This document shows, in pieces, positions 31,901 through 40,631 of a DNA stretch of 64,000 nucleotides (the stretch's first letter is position 1; each line of letters opens with the position of its first letter). A model generated the notes under the pieces. That model did no database searches, was not told where the DNA came from, and saw nothing but the letters and a program-made list of their open reading frames with translations. Source of the stretch: Nitrosomonadales bacterium. Lineage in GTDB: Bacteria; Pseudomonadota; Gammaproteobacteria; Burkholderiales; Gallionellaceae. The position numbers and the translations under genes are program-made. The stretch covers positions 84,793 to 148,792 of the forward strand of contig JADKHS010000003.1 of the NCBI GenBank assembly GCA_016721605.1, written 5' to 3'.

Positions 31901-32401
31901 TCCGCGTTGCAGAATTTTTGATCCGGGAAGCCGTTTGCTCCCGTCCGTGGATATCCCGCATCTGCCCATGCCTTGAAGCCAGTTCTAACCATCGCGCCTT
32001 TTGGCCTTCTGTCAGAATAGGTTTTCTGTTCATAACCATACCCTTGTTACAGATCCGTGGCTCCCATCTGTGACTGGAACGGTTTCCATCCATATCTTCG
32101 GCATCTCCGTAGCCGTATGACGGCGAGATGCGGATTACAACGTCATTCTTTACATGGCTCAAGGAGGCAGTTGTGCGTATCATTTGGTGCAAAGGAATAT
32201 AAATTCGCTGTCAACGTGGAACATGTCCCTGTAAACCTTCTCCCAGTCTCTATTCGGGTAGGACTTTAGAGGGTTGTCAACTACATACGGCTTCAGAAAT
32301 GGTGAAGCTGCAAGGCGTTATTGGCCATTACAGCTGTCCAGCGGTGGCGGACAGCTTTAAAAAGCTGCGCTCAAGCCAATGTTATTCTTAATTTCCATCA
32401 T
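28914..32401 (-). CDS. nxrA: Nitrite oxidoreductase alpha subunit, molybdopterin (frameshifted)
   Basis: About 1,160 residues when read through frames. Family segments in order: HVDSEFIFLC(A)PNDTHNC at the N-terminal Fe-S site, RISPSYGYGDAEDMDGNRSS HRWEPRICNKG, LPWTEAYALAAGALENI, GYDPEMIASMHGCG, LGLGVCHLLIKNNQYDENYL, FQSTAFVAEDVRKFWGDNVV, FTAENTSIMTGVPVEAIVDL, HRGQGIISTGAGTNHYFNST and a tail AKGYRPTYESLQMRTYLKGG. The first residues contain FLKLSATAG and NALAASP, a Tat-type h-region and cleavage site, so the enzyme is probably exported. The enzyme would oxidise nitrite to nitrate at a bis-MGD molybdenum. The type II DMSO reductase family also includes nitrate reductases, but the gamma subunit and chaperone neighbours favour NXR. 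More than ten frame changes occur in 3.5 kb. Start ATG 32401 follows AGGGGTGA. Confidence 0.8.
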
Positions 32402-32609
32402 TTAGTCACCCCTATGTTAATTTAAATTAAATTATCTTCTCGGCTTTGTTAAGGCATCAAATCCGAGTAATTTTCATTCACCACTTTCAAGTTAAAACAA
32501 AAACAACAATCATCCATGTTGCAAAAACTAATTCTTCGGTATATGCCACATCAGTCACACCCTAAATATATGGATTTTATAATGACAAAAATCGCAGTGA
32601 ATGATCGCG

Positions 32610-32650
32610 AATCTACGCGGATAAATTAAAGTCGATTTGATATAGATCAA
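32610..32650 (-). promoter_or_regulatory. FNR/NNR-type site and candidate promoter upstream of nxrA
   Basis: A perfect palindrome TTGAT-ATAG-ATCAA at 32637-32650 matches the FNR-family consensus exactly. On the minus strand a TAGATT hexamer (32615-32610) lies 31 bases from its centre, close to the spacing of class II FNR-activated promoters. The predicted transcript would have a leader of about 200 bases before nxrA. Nothing else in the gap encodes a gene. Confidence 0.6.
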
Positions 32651-32730
32651 GATTATGCCATTTTTGGCTCGCTTATCTAGCCTGAGGATTCATAAATTGA
32701 CGCCATATCACTGTTCTTTAAAAACCATAA

Positions 32731-33060
32731 TTAACGAAGGTCTTGGTTCTCCTGATTAGCCATCATGTTCAGCTGCGCGAACGAGGCGCTCAGGGGATAA
32801 GGCGAAGTGACGGACGATACTCGAAGCAGCCTGGCCAGAATGACAAACAGGTCGAAACAGCGGTTGAATCGATATTGGAACTCGACGAGGTAACGATGGG
32901 CATATTTTGGAAAAATCGAACGCATGGCAAGTTCCAGAGAACGTCGTCTTCAGATTGCCCAGCGGGTATTGACCGCGCGAAATTGTTCCAGCTTCTGCAG
33001 AGGCAGGATCGCCGTCGGTGTTTGTTGTGGCAGCTCAATCACCCCACTGATTGCGCTGAG
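32731..33060 (-). pseudogene. IS1595-like transposase C-terminal remnant
   Basis: The minus strand reads MRSIFPKYAHRYLVEFQYRF NRCFDLFVILARLLR and ends at 32731. The HRYLVEFQYRFNRR pattern is typical of the end of IS1595-family transposases. Only the last 65 or so codons are continuous; a broken frame precedes them up to the edge of the IS3 element. The first half of the gene is missing. Confidence 0.6.
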
Positions 33061-33068
33061 CTACGAAC

Positions 33069-34308
33069 TGTAGTGTCTAATTTACACGGACACTCGATAG
33101 GTGGAAAATCGACCATCAGGGGAGTACTAAATGACAAAGCAACGAAAGAAATACGACACCAATTTCAAACTGGAAGTTGTGCGCATGATCCAGGAACAGG
33201 ACTGAGTGTTCAGCATGTCAGCCAAAGCATGGGAATCGGCCTGACTGCGATCCGTCGTTGGGTGACGCAATATAAGCCGGGCAAAGTGGACAGCGTGGCA
33301 TCGGCAATCCACTCACTGCTGAACAACAGCGTGTCCGCCAACTGGAGCAAGAAAACCGTCGACTTCGTATGGATGTTGATATTTAAAAAAGCGTCAGCCT
33401 TCTTTGCCCGGGAACAAAAAATGAGCTACCCGCTTATTTGCCTGTTGCAACAGAAGGCGATCCCCGTTCAGCAGAGTTGCCGCGTCTTGGAAGGAGAGTC
33501 GTTCCGGTTTTTATGAGGCTAAGAGCCGTCTCGCCAAACCAATGATTTGCAAAAAAAGCACTCATCTGCGGGCTGCTTTCATGGCCAGTCATCAAAGCTA
33601 TGGCAGCCGTCGTCTGTCACCGCATTGGAAGCGCAAGGGATTCAAGTTGGTTGCTACCGGGTGCGCCACCTGATGCGTCAGGCAGGCTTGAAGCCTAGCT
33701 GGAAGCGTAAATTCAGCCACTAACGACAGCAAACACAATCTGCCCATTACTGCCAATATTCTGATCGGCAATTCAATCCGGTCGCACCCAATATTGCTTG
33801 GGTGGGCGATATCACCTATATCCGCACCGGGTCAGGTTGGCTCTATTTGGCGATCGTGCTGGACTTATTCTCGCGCAAGGTGGTTGGATGGGCGATGGCG
33901 CCGAGCATGCCTGCTGAATCGGGTCTGCGCCGCACTGCATGGCAATACAGCAGCGTCAACCAGAGCCGGGGTTGATCGTCCACTCCGACCGTGGCAGTAC
34001 TTGTGCCTGCGGCCAGTATCAGGCTTTGCTAGTGAAGCATGGTTTCGTCTGCAGCATGAGCCGTAAGGGCAACTGTTGGGACAATGCAGTGGCGGAACGC
34101 TTCTTTTTGAATCTAAAAATGGAGCGCGTTTGGCAGCGCGAATATGCCAATCAAATGGAAGCTAAAACAGACATCACCGCATACATCGTTGGATTCTATA
34201 ACTGTCATCGCATACATTCAGTATTCGGCAATCTGTCGCCCTTCGTCCTTGAGCGGAACAGGGCAGAAAAAACCCTATCGTTGTGTCCGAAATTACTTGA
34301 CCACTACA
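33069..34308. mobile_element. IS3-family insertion sequence with both inverted repeats
   Basis: Left end TGTAGTGTCTAATTTACACG and the reverse complement of the right end TGTAGTGGTCAAGTAATTTC are similar inverted repeats, both followed by GGACAC. Between them lie orfA and orfB of an IS3-type transposase. No target duplication is evident (AAC versus GTC). A partial second copy of the same kind lies at 37820-38049. Confidence 0.8.
33131..34308 (+). CDS. IS3-family transposase OrfA and OrfB (frameshifted)
   Basis: OrfA begins MTKQRKKYDTNFKLEVVRMI with helix-turn-helix SVQHVSQSMGIGLTAIRRWV and ends in a leucine-zipper-like stretch (QLEQENRRLRMDVDILKKAS). OrfB begins near 33421 (MSYPLICLLQQKAIPVQQSC), contains NIAWVGDITYIRTGSGWLYL, the second Asp in VHSDRGSTCACGQY and the Glu motif NCWDNAVAERFFLNLKMERV, and would end VSEIT if one base is added in the A run near 34270. 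Stops and shifts in both reading frames (for example 33204, 33515, 33721) make this copy inactive as written. Confidence 0.8.
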
Positions 34309-34335
34309 GTCTGCTCGCCCATTTAATTTAGCAAT

Positions 34336-34365
34336 TTGGCACTCGAGGACATTGAGTGCTAAAAT
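34336..34365 (+). promoter_or_regulatory. CIRCE-like HrcA operator overlapping the rpoH promoter
   Basis: TTGGCACTC (34336-34344), nine bases, then GAGTGCTAA (34354-34362). This matches the CIRCE consensus TTAGCACTC-N9-GAGTGCTAA at 17 of 18 positions. A candidate promoter TTGGCA-N18-TAAAAT (34336-34341, 34360-34365) lies on top of it, so HrcA binding would block transcription of rpoH. The IS3 right end is only 27 bases upstream. Confidence 0.7.
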
Positions 34366-34390
34366 CTAATAATTTGGAGGAACATGATAT

Positions 34391-35249
34391 ATGAATCACA
34401 CTTTGTCGTTGCCGACCCCCTCGGCTGGAGGTAGTCTAGATCGATATATACAAGCGGTGAATCGTTTCCCATTGCTTACTCAAGATGAAGAGCTAAGTTT
34501 GGCAACCCGCTTCAGTCGCGATAACGACTTGGACTCAGCACGCCAGCTTATCGTCTCACACCTACGCGTAGTAGTCAGCGTAGCACGCGGCTATGCTGGT
34601 TATGGCCTACCGCAAGCGGACTTAATTCAAGAAGGCAATATTGGCCTGATGAAAGCGGTCAAACGCTATGACCCAAATCATGGTGTGCGGCTGGTATCGT
34701 TCGCACTGCACTGGATACGCGCCGAGATGCACGAATATATTCTGCGCAACTGGCGCCTTGTCAAGATTGCAACTACGAAAGCTCAACGCAAGCTATTCTT
34801 CAATTTGCGTAGCATGAAGCAAAGGTTGGAATCACTCAAACCGCAAGCTAATTTAATAGGCAGCAGCTAAAGGTCAGTACTAAAGAGGTCTTCAGAGATG
34901 GAAGCCCGTTTCAACGGCCCACGAAGTGGCGCTAGAACCGGCTACAAACGACGAAGACGACAATAACTATACGCCTATCGCCTATTTGGCATCTGCTGTG
35001 GATAACGAACCATCTTGCGTCCTTGAACAAAAGCAGCTCGAAATACAGCAAAGCACGTGCTTAACACGCGCAATAGCAAGCTTAGATGAGCGCAGCCGTC
35101 GAATCATTGAAGCTCGTTGGCTTCGCGAAAACAACACCGTTACACTACATGACCTTGCAAATGAGTTTGGCGTGTCAGCCGAACGCATACGCCAGATCGA
35201 GCAAAAAGCCATGGCAAAAATGCAAGTAACAATGCTGTCCGCCAGTTAA
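34391..35249 (+). CDS. rpoH: Heat-shock sigma factor RpoH (frameshifted)
   Basis: Sigma-32 type factor. Region 1.2/2 is clear (SLDRYIQAVNRFPLLTQDEE, QLIVSHLRVVVSVARGYAGY, LIQEGNIGLMKAVKRYDPNH and RLVSFALHWIRAEMHEYI). The RpoH-specific segment ATTKAQRKLFFNLRSMKQRL follows. Region 4 contains SLDERSRRIIEARWL and the helix-turn-helix LANEFGVSAERIRQIEQKA. The frame breaks between 34860 and 34925, in the RpoH box area (QQLKVSTKEVFEMEARFNG), by single-base errors. A GGAGG site at 34376-34380 supports ATG 34391. The gene is an island between insertion-sequence remnants. Confidence 0.9.
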
Positions 35250-35454
35250 CTATTTACATGAATGCCCACTTTATGCCAAGCTTTCAATCGATTGCTTTAA
35301 GGGTAGGTTTTGACACCAATCTAACAACGACTAGAAAACCTGTTTGTACCGGTTAAATTTTGACTAGATAATCTGCGAATCCTGCTTAATATTTAAACAA
35401 ACGCGCGCTCAATAACCAGCCACAAAACCTTGGAGAGGTAATGGTGTTGGATAG

Positions 35455-35770
35455 AAAAACCAAGACAACATTAGTCCAAGTTCCTCAAACCAAGCTCTTC
35501 GTCGTTGGCTCACCGCCAAATTTAATTGTCGCTTGTCTGGGTCTTTGCGTCAGAACGCCCCTACTGCAAAATACCTTGTGGTGCAAGGTAGCAAGGGTAT
35601 GTTGTACCGAGCCTCGTAACACAGCTTGCGGAACAAATTCATCAGATTGTATAACAGCATGGTAAAGCCCAATGTCGCTTCAGTCGCGTAAAATCATTGA
35701 CGTTAAAAGCTGTCCAAACTCAAATCTGCTTTGAGTTCCTTGATACAGTTTTCGCAATCTGCTCGCCCTC
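35455..35770 (-). pseudogene. IS1380-family transposase C-terminal remnant
   Basis: On the minus strand, frames combine to ENRIKELKADFSLDSFNVNDF, TEATLGFTMLLYNLMNLFRK, RYNIPLLPCTTRYFAVGAFL and LNLAVSQRRRAWFE, in the order found at the C-terminus of IS1380-type DDE transposases. The first part of the gene is absent and several frame changes are present. Confidence 0.6.
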
Positions 35771-35854
35771 AATTCACTTACAAAAGTTGCACTTCAGAGT
35801 TGAATCCGCCCATCAATAGTACAATAACCAATCAAAAACCGAGGAGGTAAGGGC

Positions 35855-36830
35855 ATGCCACGACTACCGCGAGGCCAGGATGGGCTTGAGAGGCACTCCA
35901 AACCATTGCTTCAGCGATGACGATTGAACAGTTACGACAAGCACAGGCGGTAGTCCTGCCACTGCAATAGGGCATGAGTCTGGAGCAAACAGCACAGACC
36001 ATCGGATTGTCCAAAGTTTGGGCGTGTCGTTTGCGTAACCAGTTTATTACGGTGGAGCCTTAGGTGATAAAGGCAAGTCAATGCGCGGAGGGAGACACCG
36101 AGAACACTTCACCCCTGAGCGCGAAGCCGAACTGCTCAAACCGTTTCTGGAATCTGCCAGTATCGGCGGCATTTTGGTGGTCAGCCAGATCAAGCCTCAA
36201 CTCGAAATGGCGCTGGGACGGGAGATGGCGCTGTCATCGGTATACAAATTGCCGCATCGATAACTGGCGCAAACTCGCACCCGACAAAGGTATCCGCAAA
36301 GCAATCCTGTGGCACAGGAAGACTGGAAAAAAATTCCCCGAAACACTTGCCGAAATCCGCTTAGAACTGGCCAAAAACGAACCGATCCGACTGATGTTTC
36401 AGGACGAGGCACGTTTTGGGCGCATCAACGACGTGCGTCGGTGCTATCCCCATGCCCGCACGGCCACTATGCCAAGCTATGCTGACCCATGAGTACACCT
36501 ACGCCTACGCGGGTAGAGGCCAAAAGTGGGGAGCTGATTCCTTGATCTTGCCATACGTCAATACCGACTGCATGCAGTTGCTTCTCGATGAGGTGGGGTG
36601 CGCCATCCCAGCGACAAAATCGTAATGGTGCTCGATTGTGCCGGCTGGCACTCCAGTCAGTTACTCCAGCCGCCACAGAACATGAAACTGTTACCTTTGC
36701 CACCCTATGCCCTGAGTTCAATCCAGTCGAACATGTGGGACGAATTGCGTGAGAAACACTTCCATAACCGCGTCTTCGATAGTCTCGATGCACTGGAGGA
36801 TCAGCTCGAAGTGGCCTGCATACCTTCGAG
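35855..36830 (+). pseudogene. IS630-family transposase, decayed
   Basis: Pieces in order: MTIEQLRQAQAVV with a helix-turn-helix (GMSLEQTAQTIGLSKVWACR), GGRHREHFTPEREAELLKPF, the first catalytic Asp in MFQDEARFGRIN, GADSLILPYVNTDCMQLLLD, the second Asp in IVMVLDCAGWHSS, and NMWDELREKHFHNRVFDSLD with the final Glu. Stops and frame changes at about 35975, 36060, 36262 and 36490 inactivate it. The end at about 36830 runs directly into an IS110 fragment on the other strand. Confidence 0.7.
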
Positions 36831-36839
36831 AACAATGCG

Positions 36840-37326
36840 CCAATGGTCAAGTCAAGGTTGCCGTGTGCGCTTCCAGCCGATTGCTCTCCTGTTGATGCAT
36901 ATCCTTGAGTGCTTGCAGTCGATCAACCCATCCGCGCAGTTCGCGCCACTCGGCGGAAGGCGGTGTCCACAGACTAGGACGCATAGCCGTACAAAAGCGT
37001 GCCAACAGTGAGGCATCGGCACGATCTGTTTTGTTACGCACCAGCTCTCTTGAGCAAAGCCTTTGATACGGCTGGGTTGACTACGCTGATGCCAGCCCGA
37101 TTCAACCAAAGCAATGGCCACGGCTTCGCTGTAAGTTCCGGTCGCTTCCATGCAAATGTGAGTACGCTGCTGTTCGCGCCTCGTTCAGCAACCATTGTAC
37201 AAGCTCACGACGACCTGTGACAGTGTTATCAAAACTTTTGATTTAATCTTGCTGTTGGAAGTAAAGCGATGTCGAGCTTGCGCTTGATACGTCAATTCCA
37301 ACAACGCAGGTGGCGTGTTCGTTCAT
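36840..37326 (-). pseudogene. IS110-family transposase N-terminal part
   Basis: A good ribosome site (AGGAGG) and ATG at 37326 begin MNEHATCVVGIDVSSAS, followed by KSFDNTVTGRRELVQWLL, MEATGTYSEAVAIALVESGW and NKTDRADASLLARFC, all features of the DEDD domain of IS110 transposases. At least three frame changes are present. The gene is cut off at about 36840, where IS630 sequence begins, so the C-terminal serine domain is lost here. Confidence 0.7.
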
Positions 37327-37550
37327 CGTTTATACCTCCTCGTATGCAGGCTCTGGCTGCATTTCAGCTAGCACAGCCCAAATTACCGTTCGGTCTGATT
37401 GAACAAGAAATGGGCAACCGCACCTATCTGACCCACAAGCTAACCGCTTAAACTCTAGCCGATGTCATGTTGCCCAGCCTGCTCAACATTGTCATTGCAT
37501 AATGTTGAGTCGACAGCGTCAATATACGAGCTCTGGCAGCACATGTGGTG

Positions 37551-37806
37551 CGAATCCCTGCCAGCATCGTCCGGAAAGACGGTACGGCATCGCATTAACC
37601 GGGGAGGAAATCGTGCCAACAATGCGCTTTGAACCATCGCGATGATGCGTATGCGAAGTGAACCACGTACTCGAGCCTACGTCACCCGCCGTACCTCTGA
37701 AGGGCTTTCAGCCAAGGAAATTCATCGTTGTTTGAAACGCTACATTATTCGAGAGCTGTATCCTTTAATTCTGGCTGATTTATCAGAGATAGTAACCATT
37801 GCTTGA
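37551..37806 (+). pseudogene. IS110-like transposase C-terminal remnant
   Basis: The plus strand reads ANNALWTIAMMRMRSEPRTR AYVTRRTSEGLSAKEIHRCL KRYIIRELYPLILADL, the typical tail of IS110-type (Transposase_20) proteins. The upstream serine-containing part is degraded. It is in opposite orientation to the IS110 N-terminal part at 36840-37326, so it comes from another copy or a rearrangement. Confidence 0.5.
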
Positions 37807-37819
37807 CATAGGAGCGTCC

Positions 37820-38049
37820 ATGTGGTGATGGAGCGTTTCTTCTTGAACTTGAAGATGGAACGGGTGTGGCAGCGCAAGTAGCGAATCAGTTGGAAGCGAT
37901 TAAAGATGTGGCCGACTATATCGTCGGGCTTTTACAACTGCGTAAAAAGGCATTCAGCTTTAGGTAATACCGCACCATTGGTTTATGAAAAACAGTTTGT
38001 TGCAAAACAAACGATTGCAGTGTCTGAAATTATTTGACCACTACAGACC
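37820..38049 (+). pseudogene. IS3-family transposase 3' end and right inverted repeat
   Basis: This tract repeats the last part of the IS3 element at 33069-34308 in diverged form: MERVWQRK, a FYNC-like stretch, HSALGNTAPLVYEKQ and KQTIAVSEII before a stop. It ends with the same TTGACCACTACA right terminus. Only the last 75 codons remain. Confidence 0.7.
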
Positions 38050-38061
38050 TCTACGGCACTT

Positions 38062-38463
38062 TCATTTCACTATTCTAAGCTTAGGCTTACCAGGAGGATC
38101 GGATTTATCAGGCGAAGCAGTAATACCACTATCCATTGAAAGTGTTAGTATGGAACCATTTCCTGAAACATAAGTCCTTGCCCTGTTTTCTTAGCAAAAT
38201 TCCTCTCACTGCAACTATCGGCACTACTAATCCATGCCACACCACCAAAGCGTCCACCACAAGTAATTTCCTCATTACCTATATGCAAATTGCGTACCGC
38301 ATCCACACTAAGATTAATCACAATTTTCGCCATCCTTAACATACCCGTTTGGGACTCGCGTCTGCTCATCTACTTTCACTGCCAAATAGGGGGTTAAAGC
38401 ACTATCGGAACACCAGTCATAAATAGCACGTATTAAATATGGCTTTGTAGAAAAATCAGTCAC
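38062..38463 (-). CDS. sspB: ClpXP specificity-enhancing factor SspB (frameshifted)
   Basis: SspB delivers ssrA-tagged proteins to ClpXP. From GTG at 38463 the protein reads TDFSTKPYLIRAIYDWCSDS and LTPYLAVKVDEQTRVPNGYV; a one-base indel in a T run at 38324-38327 then shifts it to IVINLSVDAVRNLHIGNEEI and CGGRFGGVAWISSADS. The tail is acidic/Pro-rich and ends GKPKLRIVK, which matches the C-terminal ClpX-binding motif of SspB. The GTGA overlap with the sspA stop shows coupling. Confidence 0.85.
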
Positions 38464-39059
38464 TTCCGCATTACTTTCTCGGCTGCCGCCATCGCTTCAA
38501 TATATGCTGGACGCGAAAATAATCGTTCAGCATATTTCATAAGCGGCGCGGCCTCCTTGGTAAGTTGAATATCATAATATTCCAATCGCCACAACAATGG
38601 AGCAATTGCCACGTCAAGCATAGAGTATTCATCGTTCAGCATAAATTTTTGTTTGGCGAACACTGGGGCAATCTGAGTCAGGCTGTCGCGTACTAATTGG
38701 CGCGCTTTATCTGCGGTTTTTTGCACACCACTTTCTAGTGCACCAATGTGACAGAACATCTCACTCTCGAAGCGATGTAAAAATAATCGCGCTCGTGCTC
38801 GCATCACCGGGTCGGCAGGCATCAACTGCGGATGTGGAAAACGTTCATCAATATATTCGTTAATAATATTAGACTCATACAGCACTAAGTCGCGCTCAAC
38901 TAAGACTGGCACCATATTATATGGATTCATAATAACGAGATCTTCAGGCTTATTGAATACGTCAACATCAATAATCTGAAAATCCATTCCTTTTTCATAC
39001 AATACAATACGGCAGCGCTGGCTGAACGGGTCTGTTGTTCCCGAGTAAAGCGTCATCAT
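38460..39059 (-). CDS. sspA: Stringent starvation protein A
   Basis: A glutathione-S-transferase-fold protein that binds RNA polymerase. MMTLYSGTTDPFSQRCRIVL YEKGMDF and FNKPEDLVIMNPYNMVPVLV are hallmarks. I prefer ATG 39059 (MMTLYSG) to an in-frame GTG at 39071. It sits immediately after actF and before sspB. In most betaproteobacteria sspA-sspB follow the cytochrome bc1 genes petABC; here alternative complex III takes that place. Confidence 0.93.
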   Translation of the reverse strand: MMTLYSGTTDPFSQRCRIVLYEKGMDFQIIDVDVFNKPEDLVIMNPYNMVPVLVERDLVLYESNIINEYIDERFPHPQLMPADPVMRARARLFLHRFESEMFCHIGALESGVQKTADKARQLVRDSLTQIAPVFAKQKFMLNDEYSMLDVAIAPLLWRLEYYDIQLTKEAAPLMKYAERLFSRPAYIEAMAAAEKVMRK

Positions 39060-39067
39060 AGCGCGAC

Positions 39068-40090
39068 TCACACCTTTATTAGATGGTTACGGGCCATCGT
39101 CCGCCGCACCAGAAAATACCCGATAACGGCTAATACTGGAGTGATAATTAAAACGGCAAAAACAGGTATAGTGCCAGTTCCATTTACACCAGAAATCCAA
39201 ATATACCTTTCAAACAAAGTACCAACAATAATACTAGCAGCCACTGTCAAAATAATGGGCGGTGAGTGCCGTGACCGACGCATAGCCAGCACGGTAAATG
39301 GAATAATAAATTTAAGAGTTATCATCGACCACCATAGCACGCTATAGTCGCCATTCTGCATCCCCATCACGCGATCCACTTCGTTGGGGAGATTGGGATA
39401 CCAGATGACTAAATATTGTGCAAAGAAAGTGTATATAAATAGTAACGTGAAGGCGAACATCATCTGCGCGAGATAGTTGTAAACATAATCTTCAACGGGG
39501 CGCACCAATTTGCCACACGTATTCAATGCGTAAATCCACGTCACAAGGAAAGCCATGAACATGTTGAAATTACTAATAAAATGCTGCATGCCATAAATCG
39601 CACTATGCCAAGATGGCACCAGCGTCATCTCAAAGTCCCACGCTATCATAGTGCCGTATAATACAAAAGTATAAGGAATCCAATTTGCAATATTATGAAA
39701 GCGTTGCTGATCTTCCTTGCTGCGATCACTTACCTCTTGTCGCTTGATAAACACCCAAAAAATAGTCATTACTGCGAGCATACCCAGCACCTGGCGAGCC
39801 ACCAAAAATGTATAGTTATGCCAAGCAGGAAGATGGTGCCCATGCTCAGTAGCCGTGCTCAACCAAGGAAAAGTATTTTCGCCGCCAACCAATAATACAA
39901 GCAATAATATAAATGCCAATGGAAAAAGTGCAAACAAGGACACCGCTAATCGGCGAACTTCATAGCGCCATTGAGCACCTACCAAGTGCAACACCGCACT
40001 TAATGTTACCCCCCCCAGCGCTAGATAAAGCACCACCAAAAAACTAACTGTCAAAACTGACCAATTGCTATACGAAATCATTTGCTGCAC
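39068..40090 (-). CDS. actF: Alternative complex III subunit F, NrfD-like quinol protein
   Basis: A 340-residue integral membrane protein with about ten helices, of the ActC/ActF-NrfD type. Opening WSVLTVSFLVVLYLALGGVT and central FLVTWIYALNTCGKLVRPVE and FLVIWYPNLPNEVDRVMG-like segments fit ActF. ActF is thought to bind quinol or form a proton path next to ActC. Frame intact. It is the last gene of the act operon, 4 bases after actE. Confidence 0.82.
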   Translation of the reverse strand: MQQMISYSNWSVLTVSFLVVLYLALGGVTLSAVLHLVGAQWRYEVRRLAVSLFALFPLAFILLLVLLVGGENTFPWLSTATEHGHHLPAWHNYTFLVARQVLGMLAVMTIFWVFIKRQEVSDRSKEDQQRFHNIANWIPYTFVLYGTMIAWDFEMTLVPSWHSAIYGMQHFISNFNMFMAFLVTWIYALNTCGKLVRPVEDYVYNYLAQMMFAFTLLFIYTFFAQYLVIWYPNLPNEVDRVMGMQNGDYSVLWWSMITLKFIIPFTVLAMRRSRHSPPIILTVAASIIVGTLFERYIWISGVNGTGTIPVFAVLIITPVLAVIGYFLVRRTMARNHLIKV

Positions 40091-40094
40091 CCCC

Positions 40095-40631
40095 TTATTT
40101 GGCTGCAGGCATTACCGCCACGGCGGATTGCCCATTTTGCAGTACCTTACGTACATAGTTGATCACATTCCAGCGCTCGGTAACTGACAGATCATTAGCG
40201 TACGGTGGCATAACTGCACCGCCGAACGTCATGTAGCCCCAGATAAAACCATCAGACCGTTCTTTTGTTTGTTCAGCTGTCAAATCATATGGTTTTAATA
40301 ATAACTTCGCTCCAACTAACCCATCACCTTTGCCAGAATATCCGTGACAAGGAGTGCAATAAATTTGAAAAAGCTTTCCGCCAAGCGCTACTGACTTATC
40401 GTCAGCTGGAATCGGATTCAACTGCTTCTCAGATGCAGCCATATCCTTTACTAAGGATGTAGTACCAGGAATCGGAACTGAGTTTTTTGGGTAAGGCCTC
40501 ATTCCAGGATTTTTCAAATCCGCACTTTCTTGTGGTTTAATACTAATCTGATTTGCCATGTCGTTCGACCATGGCCATGCTTGCGCAAATGCAGGTATCA
40601 ACTGCAATACAATTACTAAAAATAATCTCAT
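40095..40631 (-). CDS. actE: Alternative complex III monoheme cytochrome c subunit
   Basis: A 178-residue exported cytochrome c with one CTPCH motif at about residues 91-95 (QIYCTPCHGYSGKGDGLVG) and the C-terminal Met-ligand region (GYMTFGGAVMPPYANDLSV). A signal peptide (MRLFLVIVLQLIPAFAQA) is evident. ActE is the likely exit for electrons to soluble cytochromes. Its ATG overlaps the actD stop (TAATG). Confidence 0.85.
   Translation of the reverse strand: MRLFLVIVLQLIPAFAQAWPWSNDMANQISIKPQESADLKNPGMRPYPKNSVPIPGTTSLVKDMAASEKQLNPIPADDKSVALGGKLFQIYCTPCHGYSGKGDGLVGAKLLLKPYDLTAEQTKERSDGFIWGYMTFGGAVMPPYANDLSVTERWNVINYVRKVLQNGQSAVAVMPAAK

Noticed and set aside
32332..32358. Hairpin AGCTGTCC..GGACAGCT near the start of nxrA, first read as a leader element
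   Set aside because: It lies inside the coding region for the NxrA signal peptide once the frame is reconstructed (LSATAG), so it needs no separate regulatory role.
26568..32401. Reading the cluster as a membrane-bound nitrate reductase narGHJI
   Set aside because: No NarI-like membrane subunit follows; the gamma subunit is a signal-peptide-bearing heme b protein and NxrA has an exported-type leader.
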